Position numbers and translations under genes: made by a program
Part shown: positions 42,596 to 50,893 of the stretch, piece by piece
Layout of the letters: every line of letters starts with the position of its first letter
Numbering within the stretch: the first letter of the stretch is position 1
Assembly: GCA_966424055.1 (NCBI GenBank)
Contig: CBJLMB010000016.1
Location: 1 to 64,000, forward strand
Direction of reading: 5' to 3'
Length of the DNA stretch: 64,000 bases
Origin: Deminuibacter sp966424055
GTDB lineage: Bacteria; Bacteroidota; Bacteroidia; Chitinophagales; Chitinophagaceae
Notes under the pieces: model-generated
Seen by the model: only the letters and a program-made list of their open reading frames with translations
Databases searched by the model: none
Told to the model about the DNA's origin: nothing

Positions 42596-43195
42596 ATGAA
42601 TGTAGTAGACGCTATACAAAACGAAACCTTTGTTAACTTACTGACAGACCTGAAATTAACCGGTTATACCCCTTCTTCCAATGCCAGGGCTTTGCTGGAT
42701 ACAGAAGCCCGGTATATCAAGGATCTTAAAATAAACGTAAGCAATGTGCTGAACAATACCCAGTACCTGAGCAGGAAAGAAGCCCTTTTGCTGGCCCTGG
42801 GTGTGGCTGTAAATGAAAAATTTGACCTTTTAAAGGCATCTTTTACCGAACTGGCTACCGAAGCCGGCGCCACAGATGCAGAAATTGCAGAGGTAATTGC
42901 CTGTACATCACTGATGAACACCAATAACGTGTTTTACCGCTTCCGTCATTTTATGCAAAAGGATTTTTATACCAACCAGCCGGCAGGTATCAAAATGAGC
43001 ATTATGATGAACCCGGTAACCGGCAAAGCGTTTTTCGAGCTGCTGAGCCTGGTCATTTCTTCCCTTAATGGCTGCGAAATGTGCGTAACCTCGCACGAAC
43101 AGTCTGTTTTACAGCATGGCAGCAGTGAAAGCAAGATTTTTGAAGCGGTGAAACTGGGGGCGGTGATCAGGGGCTTAATTACCATACTGGCTTAA
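42596..43195 (+). CDS. AhpD-like alkylhydroperoxidase (carboxymuconolactone decarboxylase fold)
   Basis: A 199-residue all-helical protein with the AhpD active-site motif CEMCVTSHE (Cys160, Cys163, His167). AhpD-like proteins relay electrons to AhpC or reduce hydroperoxides directly. With ahpC just upstream, a reducing role for that enzyme is likely (inference). It starts immediately after the ahpC terminator and has no obvious promoter of its own in the 14-base gap, so it may depend on read-through or on a promoter inside ahpC. A weak hairpin (AAAGCC / GGCTTT) follows its stop. Confidence 0.9.
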   Translation: MNVVDAIQNETFVNLLTDLKLTGYTPSSNARALLDTEARYIKDLKINVSNVLNNTQYLSRKEALLLALGVAVNEKFDLLKASFTELATEAGATDAEIAEVIACTSLMNTNNVFYRFRHFMQKDFYTNQPAGIKMSIMMNPVTGKAFFELLSLVISSLNGCEMCVTSHEQSVLQHGSSESKIFEAVKLGAVIRGLITILA

Positions 43196-43286
43196 AAAGC
43201 CCTGTCGGCGGCTTTCGATAATCGAAAAAATAAGGTGAAAGATGGCCTGGGAATAAAAATCAGCCATATCGGATAGCTGGTTTTGT

Positions 43287-43294
43287 TAACTTTG
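43287..43294 (+). promoter_or_regulatory. Candidate nfu -7 box
   Basis: TAACTTTG, a full match to TAnnTTTG, 22 bases before the ATG at 43317. No TTG was found at the -33 spacing. Confidence 0.4.
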
Positions 43295-43316
43295 CACTGG
43301 TTAAAAATTGTGTTTT

Positions 43317-43916
43317 ATGATTCAAACAGGAAATCCCGTTATCAGCATTTATACCGAAATGACGCCTAACCCGGAAACCATGAAGTTTGTGGCCAACAAA
43401 CTGTTGTATCCCGGAAAAAGCATCGACTTTGCTGATGAAACACAGGCAGGTCCTTCACCTCTGGCAAAAGAGCTGTTCAGCTTTCCTTTTATAAAAAGTG
43501 TATTTATCGCCAGTAATTTTGTTACGCTCACCAAAACCAGTGATACAGACGACTGGCAGGATGTGATACCCACCATTAAACAGTTTTTGAAAGATTACCT
43601 GGAAAACGGCGGGGTAGTGGTAAATGAAGAGGAAGTCGCCAAAATAAAACAGGAAGCCAGCAATACCGTAGCAGCCGATGATGATGATGTGGTAAAAAGA
43701 ATTAAAGAGCTGCTGGACAATTATGTAAAACCCGCAGTTGAAATGGATGGCGGCGCTATCCAGTTCAAAAGTTATAATGAAGGCGTGGTGAACCTGATGT
43801 TGCAGGGTAGCTGCAGCGGATGCCCATCGTCCATGATCACCCTGAAAGCCGGTATTGAAGGCATGATGAAGCGTATGATCCCTGAAGTGAAAGAAGTGGT
43901 TGCCGAAGCTGAATAA
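43317..43916 (+). CDS. Nfu-type iron-sulfur cluster carrier
   Basis: A 199-residue Nfu protein that carries [4Fe-4S] clusters to apo-enzymes. The N-terminal Nfu domain (about 10-100, with TPNPETMKFV and PLAKELFSFPFIKSVFI) is followed by a NifU-like domain (about 120-190) with the cluster-binding CSGC (Cys166, Cys169). The start at 43317 is the ATG after TAACTTTG; a TTG three codons upstream is also in frame. It is monocistronic, with a strong shared terminator against pirin. Confidence 0.93.
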   Translation: MIQTGNPVISIYTEMTPNPETMKFVANKLLYPGKSIDFADETQAGPSPLAKELFSFPFIKSVFIASNFVTLTKTSDTDDWQDVIPTIKQFLKDYLENGGVVVNEEEVAKIKQEASNTVAADDDDVVKRIKELLDNYVKPAVEMDGGAIQFKSYNEGVVNLMLQGSCSGCPSSMITLKAGIEGMMKRMIPEVKEVVAEAE

Positions 43917-43934
43917 ATTTTTCAGTAAAAAGAA

Positions 43935-43974
43935 AAAGAGTGGGGCGCTCTCCGGAGTGCCCCACTCTTTTTTT
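43935..43974. terminator. Bidirectional terminator between nfu and pirin
   Basis: A 16-base-pair stem with one G-U pair (AAAGAGTGGGGCGCTC with GAGTGCCCCACTCTTT), flanked by an A-run and a T-run. The pirin stop falls at its edge. Confidence 0.88.
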
Positions 43975-44827
43975 AATACGCCAGTGTTCCAAATTTATCC
44001 GTTCTGTATTCTTCATATGCTTCTTCTATCTCTTTAATGCTGTTCATTACAAATGGTCCGTAGGCAACTATTTTTTCATTGATCGGCGCGCCTGCCAATA
44101 TCAGCAATTCTGCATCTTTTTCCAGCGCCAGCTGCAGAGCTTCGCCATCATTATTGAACTGTACCATCTGGCATTTAACAAAACTGTGTTCACCACTATA
44201 CACCCGGCCTTTAAGCGTATATGCCAGCGCATTGAACGATGGGTCTATGGGAATGATTATATCCGCTTTATCGGTTGCTTTTACATGCATAACCAGCATG
44301 GGAGTAAAGGTACTGGCCGGGCCATTGACACCATTAACCGTACCAGCAACAATGCGCATGGAAACCGGGCCTTCTTTTATTACAGGTATATCGCTTGCTT
44401 TTAAATCCTGGTATTTAGGTGTGGTCAGTTTTTGCGCTTTGGGCAGGTTTACCCAAAGCTGAACCAGCTGCAGGTTACCACCTTCTTTTTGCATGGTGGC
44501 AGATGGGCCTTCGCTATGCAGTACACCACTGCCGGCAGTCATCCACTGAACGCCGCCTTCTTCAATGATACCATGGCCGCCATGAGAATCGTAGTGTTCC
44601 AGCTCACCATCAAACAGCAGGGTTACGGTTTCAAAACCTTTGTGGGGATGCGGCGGAATACGCATAGCACCACCCGGCTGCTGGTAGGAGGGCAGCATAT
44701 GGTGAAATAACACAAAGGGATCTACCTGCTGCAGCTTACGGTTAGGGAAAGGTACCATAACGGACTGTCCCGGACCCAGGGGCTGTTTTTCGGCTGTTAC
44801 CAATTGGGCAACGGTTCTTGTTTTCAT
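43973..44827 (-). CDS. Pirin-family bicupin protein
   Basis: A 284-residue pirin. The N-terminal cupin has the metal-binding HPHKGFETVT (His60, His62 region) plus the later HSEGP, with Glu as fourth ligand; the C-terminal cupin lacks metal ligands, as usual. Pirins bind iron, and some act as quercetin dioxygenases or redox co-regulators. It is divergent from an HxlR-type regulator, and the intergenic region carries two inverted repeats, so it is probably the regulator's target (inference). Confidence 0.93.
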   Translation of the reverse strand: MKTRTVAQLVTAEKQPLGPGQSVMVPFPNRKLQQVDPFVLFHHMLPSYQQPGGAMRIPPHPHKGFETVTLLFDGELEHYDSHGGHGIIEEGGVQWMTAGSGVLHSEGPSATMQKEGGNLQLVQLWVNLPKAQKLTTPKYQDLKASDIPVIKEGPVSMRIVAGTVNGVNGPASTFTPMLVMHVKATDKADIIIPIDPSFNALAYTLKGRVYSGEHSFVKCQMVQFNNDGEALQLALEKDAELLILAGAPINEKIVAYGPFVMNSIKEIEEAYEEYRTDKFGTLAY

Positions 44828-44867
44828 AAAATTTGCTCCTTATAAGCAATTGAATGCCAAATCTGAT

Positions 44868-44896
44868 GCCAATACTATACTTTTGCAAGTATTGGC
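44868..44896. promoter_or_regulatory. Inverted repeat GCCAATACT / AGTATTGGC around a -7 box
   Basis: Two perfect nine-base arms 11 bases apart. Between them is TACTTTTG (44878-44885), a full match to the -7 consensus for the hxlR direction. A repressor bound here would block the promoter. HxlR/YodB operators have ATACT-type arms, so this is a good candidate autoregulatory site (inference). Confidence 0.55.
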
Positions 44897-44907
44897 AGTT
44901 TGTCATT

Positions 44908-44927
44908 CGCTATACTAAAGGATAGCG
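44908..44927. promoter_or_regulatory. Second inverted repeat CGCTAT / ATAGCG
   Basis: Six-base arms eight bases apart, 35 bases before the hxlR ATG. It may be a second operator; on its own it is weak. Confidence 0.35.
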
Positions 44928-44961
44928 TTTTGATAACCTGCACTTATTTAAAAAATGGAAA

Positions 44962-45324
44962 ATGAGCACAACTGACAAAAAGGGCTGCGCTGTCACTTAT
45001 GCACTGTCTTTATTGGGTGGCAAATGGAAATTACCGGTAATCCATTACCTGTTGCAGAACGAAAAACTACGCTTCCGCGACCTGGAGCAGAAGGTACCGG
45101 GCATTACCCCTAAAATGCTCAGTAAGGTACTGAAGGAGCTGGAAGCAGAGAATATCGTTTTCCGCGAAACTTTTGCAGAGGTGCCACCCCGCACAGAATA
45201 CAGTTTAACACCCTGCGGCAGAAGCCTGGAAAAACTGATCACCGAAATAGAAGCCTGGGGCCAGGTGCAGCAGCAAAAGCTGGCCATGCTGCGACAAGGC
45301 GAAAAAGAAAAGCAGGTGGTATAA
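44962..45324 (+). CDS. HxlR-family transcriptional regulator
   Basis: A 120-residue winged-helix protein with the HxlR core: GGKWKLPVIHYLL, then FRDLEQKVPGITPKMLSKVLKELE as the DNA-reading helices, and a wing with PPRTEYSLT. Cys9 (KKGCAV) sits where YodB/HypR-type members have the redox-sensing cysteine, so it may sense quinones or disulfide stress. It is divergent from a pirin gene and flanked by inverted repeats that probably form its operators. It converges on the AI-2E family permease with four bases between stops. Confidence 0.93.
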   Translation: MSTTDKKGCAVTYALSLLGGKWKLPVIHYLLQNEKLRFRDLEQKVPGITPKMLSKVLKELEAENIVFRETFAEVPPRTEYSLTPCGRSLEKLITEIEAWGQVQQQKLAMLRQGEKEKQVV

Positions 45325-45328
45325 AAAG

Positions 45329-46456
45329 CTATTCCTGCGGCGGCGCCGGTTTTTTCCGGCGCCCGATCAAGGTTTTTTTGACGGGCGCTGCAGATGCCGT
45401 TTTGGGTTCATCACCCAGTAACAGTCCCCATGGCTGCAGGCTTTCCACGCTGTCAAAAATCACCTTTAAAATAGCAATGATCGGCACAGCGAGGAACATG
45501 CCGGCGATACCCCATAAACTACTGCCCACAATTACACCCAGGATGGTTACCAGCGCATTGATTTTTACTTTGGACCCTACCACTTTAGGCAGCAATATAT
45601 TACTGTCTATAATATGTACAATGATCAGTGTAATGGCCACACCCAGTACGGTTGCCGGCGAATTGGTCGTAAACGTGATGAGTATACTTAAAATACAAGC
45701 TGTAAAAATACCCAGGTAGGGTATAAGGTTTAAAATTGCCGCAATTACACCAAGCAGCAGTGCATATTTTACACCCAGTATAAAAAAGCCGGTACAGTTC
45801 ATCAGTGCAACAATGACCATTTCAATGAACAGGCCTGCCACATAGCTTTTAATGACATGTTTGGTTTTAAGCAGTACGGCATGCACGGTTTCACTGTGTT
45901 GTTCTTTAAAGCTCGATAGCAGGAACTGCACTATCAGTTTGCGGTACAATAACAGTAAAAAGGTATAAATAGGTATCAGCACCAGGAAAATAAAGGCGCT
46001 GGATAAAGTGGAAAATGTTGTTGAAACCAGTGAAGAAGTATGCGACAGGGTTTGGGAGGTAGCAGAATTAAGCAGCTGGCGCATACTGTCTGAGCTGATG
46101 TTGAATCGCTTTTTGGCCCAGGATTCCAGGTCAACAATTCCCGACTGCAGCTGTGTGATCAGCGAGGGGAGATCATTTTTAAAACTCATCAGCTGCGATG
46201 AAATGAAATACAGCACCACAAAAACGAATACCAGTGCCACAACAAGGGAAATAAGTGCCGCAATACCTTTTGGTACTTTATGCTTTTCCAGGAAATCGCA
46301 GGGGCCCATGAGTATGATGGCAAACAGCGAGGCAAAGCTCAGGGGCACACAAATGCTCTGGGCAAAATACAGGATAAGAAAAATAAGCACAATAGAGATC
46401 AGGCTATTGCTGAGCCGGATATAAAAGGGATGTTCTTTACCGCTTTCTGTTGCCAT
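45329..46456 (-). CDS. AI-2E-family permease
   Basis: A 375-residue membrane protein of the AI-2E/TqsA-PerM superfamily, with about eight helices. Two open the protein (about 12-50), a pair follows near 60-80, a soluble insert lies at about 90-140, then the long helices including IPYLGIFTACILSILIT and VKINALVTILGVIVGSSLWGIAGMFLAVP. Members transport small molecules or sodium/proton; the autoinducer-2 role holds only for a few. The C-terminal 40 residues are basic and Pro-rich. The substrate is unknown. Confidence 0.9.
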   Translation of the reverse strand: MATESGKEHPFYIRLSNSLISIVLIFLILYFAQSICVPLSFASLFAIILMGPCDFLEKHKVPKGIAALISLVVALVFVFVVLYFISSQLMSFKNDLPSLITQLQSGIVDLESWAKKRFNISSDSMRQLLNSATSQTLSHTSSLVSTTFSTLSSAFIFLVLIPIYTFLLLLYRKLIVQFLLSSFKEQHSETVHAVLLKTKHVIKSYVAGLFIEMVIVALMNCTGFFILGVKYALLLGVIAAILNLIPYLGIFTACILSILITFTTNSPATVLGVAITLIIVHIIDSNILLPKVVGSKVKINALVTILGVIVGSSLWGIAGMFLAVPIIAILKVIFDSVESLQPWGLLLGDEPKTASAAPVKKTLIGRRKKPAPPQE

Positions 46457-46597
46457 AAGTGATGTTTAAACCCGATAAAAATAAAATTTAGTTCCCGGAT
46501 TACATACCCATTCCGGGGAATATCAGCTTGATAACTGGTATTAAATTCCGGGTGATGTTTAAAAGAAACAAAAATTATCCCAACGTATCTTCACCCT

Positions 46598-47221
46598 ATG
46601 ACTGTGGAAGAAATAGTACAAAAGCTGATAGCGGGCATGAGGCATACTACCTGGCTGGAATACCTGGCCGTATTTGCCGGTATTGCCAGTGTGGCTTTTT
46701 CCCGCGCTGAAAATATCCTGGTTTATCCTTCGGGTATTATCAGTACGGTGATTTATGTGTATATCAGCTTCAGCGGCGGGCTGTTTGCAGAAGCCGGCCT
46801 CAATATCTATTATACCCTTATGAGCACTGTTGGCTGGTATATGTGGGCCCAGCGCAAAAGCACCGGCGAAAAGGTATTGCATATTACCGGCAGCAACCGG
46901 AAAGACTGGCTTATGGCTACAGGTTTTTTCCTGGGAATGTGGGTGGTATCTTATTCTATTCTGCATAAGTTTACGGGGAGCACTGTTCCGCTGGCAGATT
47001 CTTTCGCTTCAGCTTCGGCTTATACTGCTATGCTGTTGATGAATAAAAAGAAAACGGAAAGCTGGTTATGGTGGACCATCACCAACCTGGCATCCATCCC
47101 GCTTTATTTCAGCAAAGGCTATGTTTTTACCAGCTTCCAGTTCACTGTTTTCCTGGTACTGGCCATAGCAGGCTGGATAAGCTGGTACAGAAAAATGCAA
47201 CAAGCTGCGGCGATCCTTTAA
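46598..47221 (+). CDS. pnuC: Nicotinamide riboside transporter PnuC
   Basis: A 207-residue, seven-helix PnuC facilitator. Family motifs seen: the LEYLAVFAGIASVAFSRAENILVYPSG region, NIYYTLMSTVGWYMW in the middle, and SFASASAYTAMLLMNKK. PnuC lets nicotinamide riboside across the inner membrane by facilitated diffusion. The following gene, 12 bases away, encodes the kinase that phosphorylates it and so traps it. No riboswitch or NrtR site was recognised upstream. Confidence 0.93.
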   Translation: MTVEEIVQKLIAGMRHTTWLEYLAVFAGIASVAFSRAENILVYPSGIISTVIYVYISFSGGLFAEAGLNIYYTLMSTVGWYMWAQRKSTGEKVLHITGSNRKDWLMATGFFLGMWVVSYSILHKFTGSTVPLADSFASASAYTAMLLMNKKKTESWLWWTITNLASIPLYFSKGYVFTSFQFTVFLVLAIAGWISWYRKMQQAAAIL

Positions 47222-47233
47222 TTTTGGCATAAG

Positions 47234-47788
47234 ATGCAGATGATAAAAAAAATAGTGGTACTGGGCCCCGAATCAACCGGCAAAAGCACACTTTGTACAA
47301 TGCTGGCTGAGCATTTTAATACCCAATGGTGCCCCGAATACGCAAGGGAATATTTACTTGCCCATGGCATGGATTATCATTTCGACGACCTGCTGCCCAT
47401 TGCCCGTGGCCAGGCAGCACTGGAAGACGAGTATACCGCCCGTGTACAGGAAGCTGCTACTGGTACAGCACAACCCCCGCTTCTTTTTATTGACACAGAT
47501 ATGTATGTGATGAAGGTATGGTGCGAATTTGTTTTTGAAAAATGCCACCAGTTTATCCTGGATGAAGCGGTACGGCGACGGTATAACCTGTTTTTGCTCT
47601 GCAATATCGATCTTCCCTGGGTGCAGGATGGTCTTCGCGAATACCCCACCGAGCAGCCGAGAAAGGAACTGTACCGCATTTATAAAGATATTATGATCAA
47701 CCAGAGCACCCCCTGGGTAGACATCAGCGGTAGTTATGAACAACGGTTTCAGCGGGCTGTAGAAGCGGTGGAAAAATATTGCTTATAA
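47234..47788 (+). CDS. Ribosylnicotinamide kinase (NadR C-terminal domain-like)
   Basis: A 184-residue P-loop kinase matching the kinase domain of NadR, without its adenylyltransferase or regulatory parts. Walker A is GPESTGKST (about 11-19). EYAREYL and the LFIDTDMYVMKVW segment are characteristic of the ribosylnicotinamide kinase group. It phosphorylates nicotinamide riboside to NMN with ATP. Directly after pnuC, the two form an NAD salvage operon. Confidence 0.9.
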   Translation: MQMIKKIVVLGPESTGKSTLCTMLAEHFNTQWCPEYAREYLLAHGMDYHFDDLLPIARGQAALEDEYTARVQEAATGTAQPPLLFIDTDMYVMKVWCEFVFEKCHQFILDEAVRRRYNLFLLCNIDLPWVQDGLREYPTEQPRKELYRIYKDIMINQSTPWVDISGSYEQRFQRAVEAVEKYCL

Positions 47789-47824
47789 TGCACAGGACTG
47801 CGTTACACGCCGATACGAGAAATT

Positions 47825-47862
47825 CATCTCGCGGAACACGCAAAAAACGCTGAAAAGAAAAC
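47825..47862 (+). repeat. Dispersed CGC-GAAAAG intergenic repeat
   Basis: CGCGGAACACGCAAAAAACG followed by CTGAAAAGAAAAC. It shares most bases with the inverted copy at 56703-56735 and is related to the pair at 40233-40355. Noncoding, just downstream of the kinase gene. Confidence 0.65.
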
Positions 47863-47889
47863 ATTTCCCGGATGGAACAACAGACAACG

Positions 47890-47916
47890 ACTGCAGACTG
47901 CCAACTGCAGACTGCC
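47890..47916 (+). repeat. Short direct repeat ACTGCAGACTGCC
   Basis: Two copies of a 13-base unit, 14 bases apart, in the same spacer as the previous repeat. A similar ACTGCC-type pattern (GGCAAACTGTC.. GCCAACT) lies beside the repeat pair at 40300-40320. Likely a second kind of intergenic repeat. Confidence 0.55.
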
Positions 47917-47978
47917 GACTGGCTACCCTCATGGCCGCAGCGATAAACCTCTGCCGATCAGCCCTCAACCCCGGGTTA

Positions 47979-48797
47979 TCAATAATCTGTTTTAATTGTA
48001 TTATCGAACGGAAGCCTTAGCTGGTCTTTCAGGCTTTCATCATTTCTTCCTTCCAACACATCCAGCCCGTAATGCAGCTTATCGGTGGATGTTTTGCTGT
48101 AAGTGCCAAACAGCCTGTCCCAGAAAGGAAAAATATTGCCATAATTGCTGTCTGTTTCAGGCCTTATAAAATGATGATGCACACGATGCATGGCGGGTGT
48201 TACAATCAGCCAGCCTATACCCTGGCTGAGCCAGGGTGCCATCCTGATATTGGCATGGTTGAACTGTGAAAGCACCACGCTCAGGCTCTGGTACAGCATT
48301 ACCAGCCACATGGGCGAGCCGGAAACCAGTACCGCCAAAACGGTGAATACCGCCCTGAAAACACTTTCGCCCGGATGGTGCCTGTTGGCTGTGGTGGTAT
48401 CCACATGCGTATCGGCATGGTGTATCATGTGAAATTTCCACATCCATTTTACTTTGTGCTCTATCCAGTGGATAAGATAGGCGCCTATCAGGTCCAGCAT
48501 CATCAGGCCCAGTAAAAGCGTCACCCATACCGGCGCCTGTATCCATTGCAATACACCGAAATGATGGCGTACGCACCAGTCACTGCTAAGCACAATAAGC
48601 AATGCAAATCCGAAATTGATAACGATCGTGGTTAGTGTGAAAAAAATATTGATACCCGCATGCCGCCATTTATTGTACCTGAACTGCACCATGGGTATAA
48701 TGCTTTCGATCATCCAGAAAAGCGTGATACCGCCGGCAAGTATCAATGCCCGGTGAAGGGAAGGGATATGGTTAAAATATTGAATCAGCTGGTTCAT
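47979..48797 (-). CDS. Fatty acid hydroxylase-superfamily (sterol desaturase) membrane protein
   Basis: A 272-residue integral membrane di-iron enzyme with the usual histidine boxes: HWIEH, HMIHH, NRHHPGES and HRVHHH. The start at 48797 (MNQLIQYF) avoids a basic N-terminal stretch of the longer open frame. Members modify membrane lipids, sterols or carotenoids with O2; the substrate is unknown. It shares its superfamily with the gene at 34.5 kb but has a fuller set of His residues and a different length. A terminator separates it from dnaN. Confidence 0.9.
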   Translation of the reverse strand: MNQLIQYFNHIPSLHRALILAGGITLFWMIESIIPMVQFRYNKWRHAGINIFFTLTTIVINFGFALLIVLSSDWCVRHHFGVLQWIQAPVWVTLLLGLMMLDLIGAYLIHWIEHKVKWMWKFHMIHHADTHVDTTTANRHHPGESVFRAVFTVLAVLVSGSPMWLVMLYQSLSVVLSQFNHANIRMAPWLSQGIGWLIVTPAMHRVHHHFIRPETDSNYGNIFPFWDRLFGTYSKTSTDKLHYGLDVLEGRNDESLKDQLRLPFDNTIKTDY

Positions 48798-48915
48798 AGG
48801 CCAGGCAATCTTGTTCCTGTAATCTACAAAATATTTTTGTACAAGCGATCGCCCGTTCAGCCGGTTTTTCTGCTGCAGAAAAAGGCGGTATTGCAATTCC
48901 CGGGGTTATGCCCAC

Positions 48916-48944
48916 AAAAAAACAAGCCCCTTTCCAGGAGCTTG
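48916..48944 (-). terminator. dnaN terminator
   Basis: A hairpin with CAAGC/GCTTG arms and CCT/AGG inner pairs, one mismatch. On the minus strand it is followed by seven T residues. It lies 57 bases past the dnaN stop. Confidence 0.8.
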
Positions 48945-49000
48945 CTTGTATCAGAAATATTGTTTCTTAAAAAAGGAACCATTCAGCCGGGCGGGTACTG

Positions 49001-50116
49001 CTAATTATTCAGCATCAGCGGCATTACCAGCATCAGCAGGTCTTCTCCTTCGCCCTGTTCAATGGGCTTGATGATACCGGCTTTGGTAGGGGTAGACAGC
49101 TCAACCCTTACTTCATCGCTGTCTGCCGCATTGAGCATTTCGATGAGGAATTTGGCATTGAAAGCGATCTGCAGGTCGGTACCATCGTACTGGCAGCTCA
49201 TACGCTCATTACCTTCAAAGCTGAAGTCCACATCCTGTGCGGCCAACTGCAGTTCGCTGCCGGAGATGCTCAGGGCCACCTGGTTGGTGCTCTTGTTACT
49301 GAATACACTTACACGGCGCAGCGCGCTCTGGAAATCGGCTTTGTTCACAATCAGTTTATAGGGGTTATCGCCGGGAATAACCACTTTATAATCGGGGAAA
49401 CGCGCGTCGATCAGGCGACAGATCAGCTGGGTAGAACCATGTGTTACAAACAGGTGATTGCTGTTGTAGCTGATGGTAAGCTCATCATCATTATCGGGCA
49501 GCGCATTTTTAAGCAGGTTCAGCGGTTTTTTGGGTGCGATGAAACTGTCGTTCTGAGGGCAGGAAACATCTGTTCTGCGGAAGCGTACCAGCCTGTGCGC
49601 ATCTGTGGCAACAAACTGGATGGCATCTTTGCTCAGTTCAAAATATACACCCGTCATGGCAGGACGAAGATCATCACTGCTCACAGCGAAAAGTGTTTTA
49701 TTGATGGCTGTAACCAGGGCTGTGCTGCTGATGGTAAAGCTGCTGGTATCATCTGCAGCAGGCTCTTTCGGGAAATTATCAGGGTTTTCGCCCATCACTT
49801 TGTATTTACCATTGTCACTGGTAATTTCAATAGCAAAGTTTTTATCGATATTAAAAGTAAGCGGCTGGTCGGCAATGTTTTTCAATGAATCGATCAGGAT
49901 TTTCGCCGGGATACACACTTTCCCGTTCACCTTACTTTCCACATCCATTTGCACCCGCATCACCGTTTCGAGGTCGGTAGCTACAATGGTCAGCTTTTTA
50001 TCCTGGATCTCGAACAGGAAATCTTCCAGGATAGGCAGTACGGTATTGGCATTGATCACCCCGCTGATCTGTTGTAAGTGTTTTAACAATGAAGAAGAGG
50101 ATACAATAAATTTCAT
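49001..50116 (-). CDS. dnaN: DNA polymerase III beta sliding clamp
   Basis: A 371-residue beta clamp of three repeated domains (about 1-120, 125-245, 250-371). The opening MKFIVSSSSLLKHLQQISGVI, the middle YKLIVNKADFQSALRRVSVFSN, and the C-terminal LLMLVMPLML are typical. The clamp encircles DNA and tethers polymerase III and repair proteins. It is divergent from recX, not next to dnaA, so it is away from the classic origin cluster. A -7 box at 50186-50193 is present. Confidence 0.97.
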   Translation of the reverse strand: MKFIVSSSSLLKHLQQISGVINANTVLPILEDFLFEIQDKKLTIVATDLETVMRVQMDVESKVNGKVCIPAKILIDSLKNIADQPLTFNIDKNFAIEITSDNGKYKVMGENPDNFPKEPAADDTSSFTISSTALVTAINKTLFAVSSDDLRPAMTGVYFELSKDAIQFVATDAHRLVRFRRTDVSCPQNDSFIAPKKPLNLLKNALPDNDDELTISYNSNHLFVTHGSTQLICRLIDARFPDYKVVIPGDNPYKLIVNKADFQSALRRVSVFSNKSTNQVALSISGSELQLAAQDVDFSFEGNERMSCQYDGTDLQIAFNAKFLIEMLNAADSDEVRVELSTPTKAGIIKPIEQGEGEDLLMLVMPLMLNN

Positions 50117-50185
50117 CTGTAAACAGTGTTTTTAATGAACGAAAATCAGGAATTTCATCTTTTAACCCCCCATTTTCTGTGGCAA

Positions 50186-50193
50186 CAAACCTA
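50186..50193 (-). promoter_or_regulatory. Candidate dnaN -7 box
   Basis: TAGGTTTG on the minus strand, a full match to TAnnTTTG, 70 bases before the dnaN ATG. No -33 partner at the correct spacing. Confidence 0.35.
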
Positions 50194-50404
50194 CAGTAAA
50201 ATGTTAATATTCTAACATGGGGCCATCACTAAATAGCGTATTCCCGGGCAAATGTGCATTAGTTGTGGGAGAAATGCCTGTCTTTCCACCGGGAAAACGA
50301 CCGGTTTTGCACCCCCATGCTTGTTTACGTTCATATAACCTTTTTATCTGCCAGCTTTACACTTTGTTCTGCTACCTTCGGTAAATTAACGATAAAGGCG
50401 GGTT

Positions 50405-50893
50405 TTGTATTCAAAGGGAAACATATCAAAAGACAAGGCCATTCCGAAAATCAGGCATTATTGTGCTTACCAGGAAAGAAGTCACCAGGAGGTAAAGGAG
50501 AAACTGTACAGTATGGGTTTGCGGAAAACCGAAGTGGAAGAAATACTGGCACAGCTGATAGAAGAAGATTACCTTAACGAAACCCGTTATGCCATCCAGT
50601 TTGCCGGGGGCCGTTTCAGGATGAAAAAATGGGGCAGGAAAAAAATAGGATACGAACTGGGACTGAAAAAAGTAAGCACCTATAATATCAATAAAGCGCT
50701 GCAAAGCATCGATAACAACGACTATGCCGCCACACTCCGGCAGCTGGCAGCAGCCAAATGGCAAAGCCTGGAAAAAGAAACACCCCAGTCCAGGCGCCTT
50801 AAAACTTACGCTTACCTGTTACAGAAAGGATTTGAACCAGCGCTGGTGAAAACAGCTATCCATGAGGCAGAAAGACCAAATAGCACGATATGA
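50405..50893 (+). CDS. recX: RecX-family regulatory protein
   Basis: A 162-residue helical repeat protein resembling RecX, which binds RecA filaments and restrains them. The conserved start of repeats is seen in YCAYQERSHQEVKEKLYSMG and EEDYLNETRYAIQFA, then GRKKIGYELG. The likely start is TTG at 50405; a stop codon (50393) lies just upstream and no ATG occurs until the first repeat. Its stop overlaps the lpxR ATG (ATGA), so the two are translationally coupled. recA is 16 kb away, so regulation is in trans. Confidence 0.85.
   Translation: MYSKGNISKDKAIPKIRHYCAYQERSHQEVKEKLYSMGLRKTEVEEILAQLIEEDYLNETRYAIQFAGGRFRMKKWGRKKIGYELGLKKVSTYNINKALQSIDNNDYAATLRQLAAAKWQSLEKETPQSRRLKTYAYLLQKGFEPALVKTAIHEAERPNSTI

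Noticed and set aside
47825..47916. CRISPR array in the repeat-rich spacer
   Set aside because: The repeats are short, only two copies of each, with spacing under 15 bases and no cas genes nearby.
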